From Setoptus koraiensis (lineage: Eukaryota; Arthropoda): 64,000 nt of DNA. The stretch lies in contig CM106586.1 in NCBI GenBank assembly GCA_048013815.1, positions 15,562,001 to 15,626,000 on the forward strand. Direction: 5' to 3'. Below, piece after piece: positions 33,509-45,702 of the stretch. The translations under genes were made by a program, and so were the position numbers. Every line of letters begins with the position of its first letter. Position 1 is the stretch's first letter. Under the pieces are notes generated by a model. It ran no database searches, was not told where the DNA came from, and saw only the letters and a program-made list of their open reading frames with translations.

Positions 33509-33539
33509 TATAAAACAGTTATATGATTACATCTCATTC
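33509..33539 (+). promoter_or_regulatory. TATA box and initiator of the CUB-protein gene
   Basis: TATAAAA at 33509-33515 is followed by TCATTC, an initiator match, at 33534-33539 (start A at 33536). If used, transcription begins downstream of the first in-frame ATG at 33523, so a later ATG must be the start. The 27-nt spacing is slightly short. Confidence 0.4.
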
Positions 33540-33666
33540 CAAAGTGACATTAGACTATCACTATATATTTGTGAGCAGGAAGATCAAGCTAATTGAATAC
33601 GAAAGAGATAAGAAATTCCCACTTCGAATGATTAATACAATTGCTCATCTTTGTTTTTCGAGAAGA

Positions 33667-36600
33667 ATGTTCAACATCCAGCGTTTATGTATCAGTATAC
33701 CTGCTCTCTATGTAATATTCCTGGATAGTCTACTCGTGGCGCAACTGGAATCTAGATCCGTCACAAGTTCTATTCCAAATGCTCTCACTTCCGCCTCAGC
33801 CTCAGCACCCACATCTCTGTCATCGTCTTCCAATGGTTTGGATTCTAGAGCAAACGGATTAAATTCTCGCTATTTAAATCCGGCCGGATCCTCAGTGGTG
33901 ACGCCGGGCGTTACATCATCACAAAATAATAATGGCCTCCAGCAACAGCAAGTGTCGATCGCGAGCAATCTTCAGCAAAGTAGCAACTCTAATCAGCAGC
34001 TGCAACAACAAAACAACAACTTAGAGTTGAATTTGCAAAGATTGCCGATGAATGCAACTCCAATGTTGAGCACTACATATAGTTATAATGGAAACATTGG
34101 CCAATATGTACCAGGCGACATATCGGCAAGCGGTGTTTTATTTAAACCAAATAGCAACAATAATCTAAATCTGAATATGCCCTACGGACAGTATAACCAG
34201 ATTAGGCCATTGTCAACAATTGCCTCATTAGTTTCTACGCCAAATAGCAACCAATTCACCTACGTCGGCCAGAATGGTGGCCTAAGCAATCAGTGGCCGA
34301 ATAATAATAATCTCTTTACTGGCAGTTCTAACGGCAACTACAACAATTTCATGCGCAATAATCAAAGAAACAATCAGAACGGCAATTTGTTTACTCGTCC
34401 GAATCCATATCACCATTCAATGATGAACCAATTGAGTCACATGAACAACTTGATGAGGCAACCAATAAATTCTGTGAACAATCACATAATTACAGATGCC
34501 GTAACTGGCGCCGATGACTACTATCAACAATTGGATCAGAATCAGTACTCCATTAGTTCAAATAATCAACAGCAGAGTTCATTCAATAACTTGGATGGAA
34601 ATTATGCAAACAATGTGGCACAAATAGATCCATTTATTGGTTCGTCAGCATCAAATTTGGTTCCGACAATACAAATGCCAACCCCAGGATTTGGTGGCTA
34701 CTTAGACAATTACAAGGGCAACGATCAGTGTATATCGGCAGACAATAGACACGGAACCTGCTACCCAGCCAGCGAATGTATGAAACGAGGTGGAACTCCA
34801 ATGGGCAAGTGTGGAGGTCCTAGCGATCTTGCAAGCTCAGGCTCCGTTTGTTGTTCATGTAAGTTAACAAAGTTACGTATATTACCTGAAGCAAACTAGT
34901 AGAGAGTCGAGTTTTCTATCTAATTTGCCGATTTCATTTGTCATTTGCCTTCTACTCACTTTGCCATTCAGTTGAGCTCTCCTGTGGTCAATTTGCCGCA
35001 GAACGTTTTGTCTACTTCCGTAACCCAAACTATCCAATGAGTTTTGATCAATCGCGAATGTGTCGTGCCCGGATAGGAAAGTTAGACAAAGGAATATGCC
35101 AATTGAGGCTGGACTTCATACGCTTCGATTTGGCGCGGCCCACTAATGGAAACTGTTCAACTGATATGTTTGTGATAACTGGACAAAACGAGAACAGCGT
35201 AATACCAAAGATCTGTGGTCTAAACGATGGACAACATTGTAAGTTGCTTTATGTATCGTTACTTTCCTTTCATTTACTTTTTCAATCAAAAAACAAACTT
35301 ATCAAAATACCAAATCCATTATTGTCTTCTCAAAATGAAATCCAGATTACGTGGGCGTTGACGAGTCGAGCATGATCACTTTACATATGTTGATGTTGGG
35401 CGCTCATAGGCGCCAATTTGAGATACTTATCACCCAGATACCGTGTAGGTCGGATTATGCAGGTATGTTTTCCTAATGGCACATTCTTTTAGATTTCTAG
35501 AAAGTCTTCATACGTGATGTTCAATGACACCACGAGAGGGTGTGTTGATATATAAAATAACTTGAATGGACACTTCTCATTTGGGCAACAACAATATTAA
35601 TATATATTTTGCTTTATGCCTCTGTCTAAAACTGTAGCACCGTCACACTGTTTGCAGTACTACATGGGTACAAATGGCGCGATAAAAAGTTTCAACTACG
35701 ATGACGATTTCAATATTTACCAACAACAACACCTTGTTTCTGGCCAGCAAGACGGTACTCCAATAATAGTGGACAACTATTCGTTGGCGTCAATCAATAG
35801 CGGCCAATTTGCACCTTACTCCACAAATCAGTTGGCGAATTCGCTAGTTAACGCAGGACAGCAACAGCGCAATCCGTTTGGATCGCTACAGAATCCCGGA
35901 TGGACACAGGCCACAAATAGGTTCGGGGCCACTGGCTACGACATATCACACCAGCAACAGCAAACTGATTGGCCAGTTACAGGCGGCGGATATCCGAATG
36001 ATCTGGATTATAGTATGTGCATCAGAAAAGAATCGGGTTTTTGTTCCATAACTTATCTGCTGTCACGATCTGATATGGGTCTAACCCAGCCTTTCGCCAT
36101 AGGCCACCAACCGTTGACTGGCTCAACTCTCGACAATTTTGCCAATTTCGCCAACAACGATACCCAACAACATCAGACAGTACCCTCAGATGACAATTTG
36201 GTTTCAACCGAATGCCGTGACGATTATCTACTAATTGGAGGTGTGCGTTTATGTAGCGGTAACGCCGCTTCAACCGGAAGTGGCAATAGTTTGCGCGGAC
36301 AGCAACAACAACAGCTACATTTGCAACAGCAAGCCTCTTTTGTTAATGGCACATCATCGTCGTTGCCATTGTCTTCGGTTGGTACCCAACAACAATCCTT
36401 GGGTGCAGTATGGTTGGCAAATCTGCGAGAGCAACAGGCAATTCTGCAACAACAATTGATCAGGTTGCAACAGCAGAAACACTACAGTTCAACAAATCAA
36501 GGAAATCACACAAACATATCGATAGTTTCGGCTAACAATAACAACAGTCTACCACAAACTATTAATAGCACTGATTTAGATCAGCAACAGCAACAACTGC

Positions 36601-36803
36601 AAGCTCAATTGCAAAGTTTGATGATATTGCAACAGCAGCTAGTAAGCCAACAACAGCAACAACATTATAGCGACCAGCAGAGTGGTGGTGTTATTATCAC
36701 CGACGATACATCGGGTCCATTTATATTGCGTTTCGTTTCTAATATGGCAAGAAATGCGCGCGGATTCCATTTAGAGTATAGACAAAATCCCTGTAACAAG
36801 TGA
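33667..36803 (+). CDS. Secreted asparagine/glutamine-rich CUB-domain protein
   Basis: Four exons: 33667-34858, 34972-35238, 35346-35462 and 35638-36803 (913 residues), all phase 1. The ATG at 33667 gives a good signal peptide (LCISIPALYVIFLDSLLVAQ); an in-frame ATG at 33523 lies upstream of the likely transcription start. An Asn/Gln-rich linker of about 330 residues comes first. It is followed by a small cysteine-rich clip-like segment (CISADNRHGTC, CMKRGG, SVCCSC). Next come CUB-type domains: CGQFAAERFVYFRNPNYP with FDLARPTNGNC, then CLQYYMGTNGAIKSFNYDDD. The last exon continues with MCIRKESGFCSITYLL, a Gln-rich insert and GPFILRFVSNMARNARGFHL. Similar multi-CUB secreted proteins are common and mostly uncharacterised in arthropods. 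Role unknown; extracellular. Confidence 0.85.
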
Positions 36804-37878
36804 AACAGACAATTTGTATATGATTCCCTTCAGATAATTGGTCTAAATCAGCATCAATTAAGATAAATCAATTGATAGTTTAATATTTGATTTGGCGAAA
36901 GATTTGACGAGTTCCTGCACTCGCTAACCATTCCATCCACTATTCACAATGACCGTCGCGATCAGAAGAAACAGGTTGTCAGAGTATAACCTATTCTTGT
37001 TGATGTCAAGTGATAAGATTTGGTACGTACAAACATTGTATTGTAGCTACTCATCAAAGACATTATTGTAACACAAACACAGAATTATTTTGACAAATTA
37101 TTTAATATTTAATTACTAAAACTTATCGGCCTCTCTTGTGGATGCTTAGATGACATCTATATTTATCAATCGTGCATATTGTGGAGTATCTTCTGACTGC
37201 TTCTACTCGAAACCTCATTACACAAGGGGATTAGAGTTATCAGAGATATCAGAAAGAAAACAACATCACATGAGGAAGTCGATACTCCGAAGAGTCGAGT
37301 TATATCGGATATCAGATAGTTCTTTTATTTTGTGCATTCATTTCGAGCAATATCTTAAAAACAGCGCCTCGGTTTAGATAGCGATCTTAGAAAGGGATAT
37401 AAACAATTTCCTAAAGTTTTCTCTTGTTTTGTTTGTACGCTATTGGTGATTTTGCTTACTAGAAAATGGAAACATTATGGGTCTGATGTAATAACAGCTT
37501 TGGTTCACCTAGCATAAATCGTTTGTGCCTTTATCAATTGGACTTCATGTATCACCGGGGAATTTGATCATTGTTGCATGGTAAATTTGAAAATCAGTTT
37601 CTCGATGGGTAGTTTCACCAAAACTACTAATCTCATCTTGAGTGTGGTTTTATAAAGATTCTTTCCATTTTTTCTGTAGTCCCCTCAGCTAGATTACCCA
37701 AAGAGGCATCTATCTCTCAATAGTGCTCTTATTTGGTCCTGTATTTATGTTATATTTTCTGACAAAATTTTGCAACGGTTAAAAAATCTTGAGTTGGGGT
37801 CATGGTCAGTTCTATTGTTGTCAAAATTTCTTAGAGGAAAACTTTAATCAAACGATCAATTGACGCGCTCAAGTAGTT
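36804..37878. other. Intergenic between convergent genes, no gene seen
   Basis: 1.07 kb of AT-rich DNA with the 3' ends of the CUB gene and of the clathrin-like gene. No supported feature. Confidence 0.6.
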
Positions 37879-39330
37879 CTATAATTTAGTTGACTCGAGT
37901 TCCTCCACGTTCAATGCGCAATCCAGCCTAGCATCCATTGATTTATTAAGATGCTTTTTGTCTCGGAATTCATTTAACTCTGATGACAATCTGCGATTAT
38001 TTACTCCTGCCATATCTAGCGCTCTTAATAGTGTTTTTTCCAAGTGTTTATTCCTGTATTTACCACCGACATAATTCAACAGTTTATCTAATATAACTTT
38101 GACTAGGACAACCTGGCCATCTCGTGAGATCACTAAAATACCCTGTCCATTTATTTCCGCGACAGCACAACATATTATGTTTAATGTAATTGTCACTTGA
38201 AAAAGTATATCGCTGTTAGTGGTATCACAAACAAACATCTGACCATATTTTGTCGTGATATATGCTAAATTCAACTCTTTCTGTCGAGCGCATACTATTG
38301 AAGTGGGGACATCACAGTCAGACCATCTACTATTGATCTTTATAGATTGTGCGGGATCCCGATGACACATAGTATTGACTACAGTTGGCATGTCAATAAA
38401 ATAAACTTTTATAGATTCTCCTATCTTATTGGCAGCAATAAGGGTTGTATAATTGGCATTGGTTGGAACTAGTGTTTTGTTTTTAGTCTTTGGCTTGTTC
38501 AACGGTGTTGAGAATGCAACCGCATGTGCTTCGATTGTTTGGGAACGTTTGCGTAGGCAACAGTAAATCTGTACAAGCCCGCAAATGTTTTCTTCTATTG
38601 ATCCCTCTTTCGAGTCTGACTGGTAATTATCCAGAGAGTCGTTTGTCATGAAAGAAAATCGATTGCTAGTGAGTGTGGAATTGGTGTTGGATTTCTTTCG
38701 ATACTCCAGGTAAGTTGTCAGTCCGCTTAGAGCAAATATGTTGCAACTAGCGTCTCGCTGTATGCTAGTAATCTGACATAATGAGGTTAGTTTGGGGTCG
38801 CAATCGAATTCCTTGTTCAAATTGAGAGACTTTGATCTATTGGTTATAGCAGAGTGGGCGAAGTGATTGATCTGAGGCTGTGTTATGCAACAAGTATACA
38901 CATGTTTCTGAGAGATGATTCCTAAGGTCACTTGATCAATCCATTGCCAATGGATAACGTCTCCCATGGTTAATCCATTCGCTGAAAGATTGACTTCTCT
39001 AACAATGTTCGCATATTCGCATTTGGTATTATCTACAAGATCAATTATGATAATTTTATTATCATTTGACAAAGCTATATATTGCATGTTCTCATTGACC
39101 TGAGCACAATCGCAATTGTCAAGTATATCGGTGCTGAGTAAAAATTCGTAAGACTCTTGATCGGTTATTAACTTGATGGTAGAATTGCTACAGCAACAAA
39201 TACAACGTGAAGAGGTAGACTTGACCTTAGCCCAACTAATATCATCGCGCGTGAGACCAACATCGGTGAGTTTTACAAGTTCCGTTATCTCGACAAGGTT
39301 GTCCCCATTGTCATCGATTGATTGGTCCAT
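37879..39330 (-). CDS. Clathrin heavy chain terminal-domain paralogue (propeller only)
   Basis: Single exon, 483 residues from the ATG at 39330. Segments align in order with the clathrin heavy chain N-terminal propeller: MQYIALSNDNKIIIIDL, MGDVIHWQWIDQVTLGII (clathrin TDDVTFWKWISLNTVALV), GLVQIYCCLRKRSQTIEAHA ([20 protein letters not shown]), LAYITTKYGQMFVCD (VFLITKYGYIHLYD) and ISRDGQVVLVKV (VNRKGQVLSVCV). It ends at the start of the linker (LEKTLLRALDMAGVNNR). The rest of the heavy chain, meaning ankle, legs and trimerisation hub, is missing and nothing downstream encodes it. By hand alignment the residues that form the clathrin-box pocket between blades 1 and 2 are not conserved. It is an old, divergent paralogue with Ser/Asn-rich insertions, and the frame is intact. 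It probably binds adaptors or something else but cannot form a lattice. Confidence 0.85.
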   Translation of the reverse strand: MDQSIDDNGDNLVEITELVKLTDVGLTRDDISWAKVKSTSSRCICCCSNSTIKLITDQESYEFLLSTDILDNCDCAQVNENMQYIALSNDNKIIIIDLVDNTKCEYANIVREVNLSANGLTMGDVIHWQWIDQVTLGIISQKHVYTCCITQPQINHFAHSAITNRSKSLNLNKEFDCDPKLTSLCQITSIQRDASCNIFALSGLTTYLEYRKKSNTNSTLTSNRFSFMTNDSLDNYQSDSKEGSIEENICGLVQIYCCLRKRSQTIEAHAVAFSTPLNKPKTKNKTLVPTNANYTTLIAANKIGESIKVYFIDMPTVVNTMCHRDPAQSIKINSRWSDCDVPTSIVCARQKELNLAYITTKYGQMFVCDTTNSDILFQVTITLNIICCAVAEINGQGILVISRDGQVVLVKVILDKLLNYVGGKYRNKHLEKTLLRALDMAGVNNRRLSSELNEFRDKKHLNKSMDARLDCALNVEELESTKL

Positions 39331-40909
39331 TTTGAGATGCAAGATTTCAAAGATTTCTCAGTAATTATAGTGATTTCAGATGACCACAACGGAATATTCC
39401 GTTTCGGAGCAATAAATGTTTGTTTATGATCATGCCTGCATCGTGATGAAGGCTTACTCAATTCTCATATAGTCCTGTTTAGATACATTGAATGAGATTA
39501 ACAGGAGACGAGACTTCTTGGGCGTGACCTCAAAATAAAAAACATTCATTTATTCTGATGATTTGAAAAAATAATTAAGTTCGATACGGTTGATGAAAGG
39601 CCATTTAGCTCGGTTTGCGTGTATTGCGTTGTATATTGTTCAGCGTGTGTTGAAACAATTTGACAAATGTATTGTTTTTCACTTTTAGAAAATCTATTCT
39701 TCTTTATTTTATCGCCATATTAAAATAATGATGGTTGTAATACGCCCCCGTGGCAATGAAAGGACTGCTGCGATACATTGCACAATCGTTTGTTGGAACG
39801 ACGGCAATAATTCATTGATTGTGACCAAGTGATGACATCTTTTTTGAATTATATTACAAATGTTGCTGGTGCAAAAAATATCCTCTCAAGTTATTATTTA
39901 CTGTAGAGTATTGAGTTTCAGAGAATTGATTGACAGAGGGAGGTTTTGTTCTCGAACAGAATCTCTTCAAACTTGTTGAATGTGTTCTTCAAACTGGCGT
40001 CAGAAGGAAATAGTTGTAAATAATACGCTAGCCGGCATTTGTTTATTTAAAATAGGGATGGGTGATGTTTTAACAAGTTGTACATTATGTAAACAGGATA
40101 AATGATTTTTAAAGTCAACAAACTGATGCAGTTTTTAGCTGGTTGTGCGGTTAGCCGCGGCCCGGCCCGACACGACATCGATCGAAGCGACTGCGTGAAT
40201 CTCGGCGATTGAATGATCGAAGTCTTGCAAATAATCATTAAATTTTGCCATAAGGGGTCTCGCATCGATCTAAATCAATTCACAGTTACGTTGTTGCGAA
40301 TACTACCTATATTAAACAATATAGATATGCAAATTGGACGAGGGGCGGGACGGCTCAATATTTTCGCTGAGGTAGGGTTACCCGTGGTCATAAGCATCGT
40401 TGGTCGCTACTTTAATTTTCTTGTTAGTCTTGTTTTTCAGCATAACCGCTGCATGAGTTTCTCACATACACACAAGAATGATGGTGCGAAATCAAATCGT
40501 GTAAAGTTTGAAATCGGCGCTATTCTTGTGAATAGGGCAATTAAATTGTTCGCATTTCAGCGAGTCTACCGTACAAAAGCTGACGACATGAACAGTTGAC
40601 AGGAGGCTAAGCGGGGGAAAGCACTCAGCACACACAGATTCATTTGCAGCGAACAGACACACCTACAAAACTGGAGTTGAGCCAACAGAGGGGAGGCCAG
40701 TAGGTAAAGCTAATAAATAATAAATGATGATAATAACAATAATAACAATTATGACTCCGTCCCAGGCAACAGGAGTTTTCTTCCAGAGATTTGCCGAAAT
40801 GCTCAACATTTTGTTTTAATTTCAATAATTATTTCATTTTGAATCAACAAGCAAGCGGAAAAATATTTTTGTTTATCATTCACCTATTAATATTCACTCA
40901 CAGAAAAAA
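39331..40909. other. Divergent intergenic region, no gene seen
   Basis: 1.6 kb between the clathrin-like gene (minus) and the PAK gene (plus). An open frame at 40213-40599 has no recognisable domain, and composition changes abruptly inside it. A GC-rich patch lies at about 40140-40210. Confidence 0.55.
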
Positions 40910-42814
<1,905 letters not shown>

Positions 42815-43637
42815 TACGTCCGTACACTTAAATATCTAACCATCTGATGAATGAACCACGTAAAGAATAAATAATTTAATGTACTGAAATAAAAACATTT
42901 CTCACATGTAGACCTTTCTCATTTACATATATTTCATAATTGAAATTAGACTAGCACAAGGTATAGATCTTGATCCTCTGAGGAAAGTTATAGTTTTACC
43001 ATTTTTCTATGCGATTTTTTCTTACAAAAAAAAAATGCGTCATGAGCCATGACAATACTTGCAATAGTACAAATCTATTCTTCTGATGTGCAATCGGTTG
43101 ATGCGTAATTCACTGAGTTTTAGAGAACCAATAAAGTGATAAATGTTCATTGTAGGATAAACTGACAGCATTGCAGTTTTTCGCTGACGGCAAGGTTTTT
43201 CTCGAGCAAAAACTGCTGCAATTCACAAAGGATCTGATTGTTTTTACATAACGTCATCAATTGATGTTAAACATATATCTTGGCGTCACTGTACACCAGG
43301 TGAGTCAATGCTCCCGAGCGACTACACTGGATTCCATAAGTAAACAATTGAAGAACGTTAACGCATGTGGAAAAAGTTGCCGCCCGTTGATCACAACAAT
43401 TACATCTGTTTTTGAGCGTGTCGGTTGTTGCGTGTGTGCATTTTCGCTCGATTAACAATAGTTCCTAAATGTGATATACGGCGTGGCTTTGATCAGACTA
43501 CCCCTTACATTGGATTACTGTCATCATTATTATATACCCATTAAATAGAGCGAAATCCAACAAGCCTATTTGCCCCGAAACAATTAAAAGGGGGCCATTC
43601 GTGTTGGAGGAGTGTACATAAGTCAATAGTAGAAATC
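42815..43637. other. Intergenic, no gene seen
   Basis: 0.8 kb between two plus-strand genes with the PAK poly(A) signal and presumably the PIG-A promoter. Confidence 0.6.
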
Positions 43638-45031
43638 ATGAAGATATGGTGAGTAGCTGACATTATCATTATCATTATTCATCCGGCAACGAATTATCCC
43701 ATCATACCTATCAACTGATAAAAATATCATCTCTATGTCTCTCAACCTCGATCCCCATCAGCATGGCGTCTGATTTCTTCTATCCCAACATGGGTGGAGT
43801 AGAATCTCATATTTGGCAACTAAGTCAATGCCTTCTAGAATTGAACCACAAAGTTATCGTCATCACTCATGCATATGATGATCGAGTTGGAGTCCGATAC
43901 ATGACTAACGGTATTAAAGTGTATTACCTGCCATTTTTATTATTTCCTGGACAAAGTATTATCTGGCCTCTGCTATTTCACACGTTCCCCATTGTTCGGT
44001 ATATTCTGATTAGAGAACAAGTCAATATTGTACATGGCCATTCTGCCTTCTCACCATTAGCACACGAAGTCATGTTTCACGCTAAAACTCTAGGCATTAA
44101 CACGGTCTTTACGGATCACTCTTTATTTGGATTCAACGATTGCGGAGCTATTGTCTTGAACAAGTTTTCTAAAATGTCGCTTATTTTATGCAATCATCTC
44201 ATATGCGTATCTCATATAGGAAAAGAAAATACAGCTTTAAGAGTTGGAGCCGACCCAAGAAAGATATGGGTTATACCCAATGCAGTCGACACACATGCTT
44301 TCACGCCAAATCCAAGCAAACGTGATAAGAAAAAGATTACTATTGTTATCAATAGTAGGCTTGTATATAGAAAAGGAATTGATCTCCTTGCCATGGTATT
44401 GCCAACTATTTGTCAGAGACATCAAAATATTCGTGTGCTTATAGCTGGCGATGGTCCCAAAAGAATATTGTTGGAGGAAGTGATCGAGAATCATCATCTA
44501 CAAGACAGAGTCAAACTCTTTGGTGCCGTCCCTCATGATCGCGTGCGTGATATTCTTGTTTGTGGTGATATATTTTTGAATGCCTCTTTGACGGAGGCAT
44601 TTTGTATGGCCATTGTTGAGGCGGCCTCCTGCGGCCTTCAAGTAGTTAGTACTAGTGTTGGAGGCATACCTGAAGTATTACCACCTAACCTTATCAAACT
44701 AACACAACCGTCAGTCGAAGGTTTGGTTGGTGGCGTAGAGAGAGCCATTCAAGACATAATTGAAGGTAAATGTGTACCACCTATTGTAGCACACCAAATT
44801 ATTAGCCGAAGTTACTGTTGGATGGATGTAGCTAGGCGCACGGAGCTTGTCTACAAAAGCGCCAATGAGGAGCCCATGGACAACCTTGAGCAAAGAATCA
44901 ACAAATTCAGGTGTTGCGGACTATTTTCCGGGTTGTTTTTTATTATACTGGCCCTAATTGAGAAATTCCTTCTAATAGTTTACGAATGGTTGACACCAGC
45001 CAAGGATATTGACATATGTCCCTCGTTTTAG
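43638..45031 (+). CDS. PIGA: PIG-A, GlcNAc-PI synthesis catalytic subunit
   Basis: Two coding exons: an 11-nt first exon (43638-43648, ATG AAG ATA TG) and 43762-45031, giving 426 residues that begin [20 protein letters not shown]. That junction restores the conserved family start. It is a GT4 glycosyltransferase: the acceptor half contains VHGHSAFSPLAHE and TVFTDHSLFGF; the nucleotide-sugar half contains NSRLVYRKGIDLL, IAGDGPKR and the EX7E motif in TEAFCMAIVEAASCGL. A membrane anchor is near the C-terminus (LFFIILALIEKFLLIV). It transfers GlcNAc from UDP-GlcNAc to phosphatidylinositol on the cytosolic ER face, the first step of GPI anchor synthesis. Its stop lies 2 bp from that of the HCCS gene on the other strand. 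Confidence 0.96.
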
Positions 45032-45033
45032 CT

Positions 45034-45702
45034 TTAAGATATCCACCTCAGCCAAGAGACTCTCATCCTATCCCAAATATTTTGGATGTCGTCCAGGGCT
45101 GGTCGCACGTCCAGGAGAGCGAATCTATTTGTCTCAGCCTCAAGCGGTCCGTCATAATAATCTATTACATAATGTACGTCTTTTCCGCAACGATCCACTA
45201 TCCAATCATGCCTATCGAAGGGGAGTTCATAGCCTAACCATGAGCGTATGCGTGCCCTTGGGCTGAAATTTTTCGCGTCGCCATTGAATCTCTTCAATTT
45301 CGGCCCAACTGGGCATTCTTTGGCATGAAGATATTCCCATTTCAATATCTCTTGCCACGCGCTCTCGTTGTTAGCATTGTGTATTTTGATAATACTAGAC
45401 ATATCTTGTTGCTTGAATTTACTGTCCTCTGCAGCATTAACATGAGACTTCCAATCCCATCCCTTGCGGATCATGGCATTCCAGAACATTTGTTCGGAGG
45501 GGTATACCCAATTGCCTCCATCGGCCTTTGGGATTGTTGACTGTTCTCTCTCCTTAGATAAATCAAACGGTTGACCGGGCATCGGAGCCTGTCTAGCCTC
45601 CAAAGGCATCATGTTGTCAGGATTAATTTTCTCGCCGGCCATGGGGCACTCGCTTGCAGATGTTTTGGTTTGGCCGTGATCGACCGGGCATTTAGACGTC
45701 AT
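45034..45702 (-). CDS. HCCS: Holocytochrome c-type synthase (heme lyase)
   Basis: Single exon, 222 residues. Two Cys-Pro heme-regulatory-type motifs are near the N-terminus (KCPVDH, ECPMAG), then [34 protein letters not shown] and the hallmark [15 protein letters not shown]. It links heme covalently to the CXXCH motif of apocytochrome c (and c1) in the mitochondrial intermembrane space. Its probable poly(A) signal (AATAAA on the minus strand at 44939-44944) lies within the PIG-A coding region, so the transcripts must overlap. Confidence 0.96.
   Translation of the reverse strand: MTSKCPVDHGQTKTSASECPMAGEKINPDNMMPLEARQAPMPGQPFDLSKEREQSTIPKADGGNWVYPSEQMFWNAMIRKGWDWKSHVNAAEDSKFKQQDMSSIIKIHNANNESAWQEILKWEYLHAKECPVGPKLKRFNGDAKNFSPRARIRSWLGYELPFDRHDWIVDRCGKDVHYVIDYYDGPLEAETNRFALLDVRPALDDIQNIWDRMRVSWLRWIS

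Noticed and set aside
33523-33666. Upstream in-frame ATG for the CUB protein
   Set aside because: It lies before the likely transcription start (TATA at 33509, initiator at 33534) and would bury the signal peptide 48 residues in.
40213-40599. 128-codon open frame upstream of the PAK gene
   Set aside because: No recognisable domain, no good start context and a sharp change of composition within it; likely chance.
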